Below are positions 12,550 to 12,580 of a DNA stretch of 12,580 nucleotides, piece by piece. The position numbers and the translations under genes are program-made. The notes under the pieces were generated by a model, which did no database searches, was not told the origin of the DNA, and saw only the letters and a list, made by a program, of their open reading frames with translations. The DNA comes from DASSKO01 sp035690425 (GTDB taxonomy: Bacteria > Actinomycetota > Actinomycetes > Propionibacteriales > Nocardioidaceae): contig DASSKO010000139.1 in NCBI GenBank assembly GCA_035690425.1, positions 1 to 12,580 on the forward strand, in the 5' to 3' direction. The first letter of the stretch is position 1. Every line of letters begins with the position of its first letter.

Positions 12550-12580
12550 ATGTCGGTAACGATCCGCGACGTGCTCGAAG
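12550..12580 (+). CDS. Start of a gene, probably a PucR-type transcriptional regulator (3' truncated by window edge)
   Basis: An ATG at 12550 begins MSVTIRDVLE and the frame is open to the window end. An in-frame ATG at 12541 is the alternative. V-T-(I/V)-R-D-V-L is the usual beginning of PucR-family regulators, whose N-terminal domain senses purine or related metabolites ahead of a C-terminal helix-turn-helix. Ten residues are too few to be sure. The 208 bp between it and the tRNA carry no gene; the only structure noted is CGGGACT (12349-12355) with complement AGTCCCG (12381-12387). Confidence 0.4.
   Translation, partial: MSVTIRDVLE

Overview
The window is high-GC bacterial DNA. Codon use, the gene families present and the arrangement of the gas-vesicle remnants suggest an actinomycete (Actinomycetota); I cannot place it more precisely. 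It reads as ordinary metabolic chromosome interrupted by two scarred, gene-decay regions.

Layout. (1) 1-194: the tail of a peptidoglycan-binding protein, convergent with a minus-strand pair, an MFS transporter (677-1909) and a small conserved hypothetical (198-629). (2) About 1910-2640: no intact gene. On the minus strand are the decayed ends of a gas-vesicle operon, in the order GvpL/F-type C-terminus, GvpS/J-type small structural protein, then possibly a GvpK start. The gvp remnant abuts a plus-strand IS630-type transposase tail, and a 19-bp tandem duplication lies at its other edge. (3) 2586-3875: a DUF2254 membrane protein on the minus strand. (4) 4126-5858: a translationally coupled pair, an MDR quinone-oxidoreductase-like protein and a classical SDR. 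(5) 5859-6049: a convergent intergenic space with a roughly 50-bp direct repeat and several hairpins. (6) 6050-9296: a glutarate/lysine-degradation module. Glutaryl-CoA dehydrogenase (gcdH, minus) is divergent from L-2-hydroxyglutarate oxidase (lhgO, plus), with one 15-bp palindrome in the 83-bp space between them. lhgO overlaps a downstream SDR-fold gene that lacks the catalytic Tyr/Lys. (7) 9297-9740: a decayed minus-strand gene of unknown family, followed by an intact pentapeptide-repeat/DinB gene (9741-10526). (8) 10565-12341: an accessory strip containing an MT-A70 methyltransferase fragment, an intact Fic-family AMPylator-like protein with a C-terminal winged helix, a frameshifted ribbon-helix-helix antitoxin, and tRNA-Lys(TTT). 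(9) At the right edge, a gene starts at 12550; its first residues look like a PucR-type regulator.

How the genes work together. GcdH and LhgO act on the two known branches of glutarate use: glutaryl-CoA to crotonyl-CoA, and L-2-hydroxyglutarate to 2-oxoglutarate. Their shared divergent promoter suggests common control. The Fic gene has a perfect 11-bp inverted repeat over a predicted leaderless promoter, and its own C-terminal DNA-binding domain makes autoregulation a reasonable hypothesis. The strip between the DinB gene and tRNA-Lys looks like an integration hotspot in decay. The best leads are the gas-vesicle operon remnant and the Fic locus with its operator.
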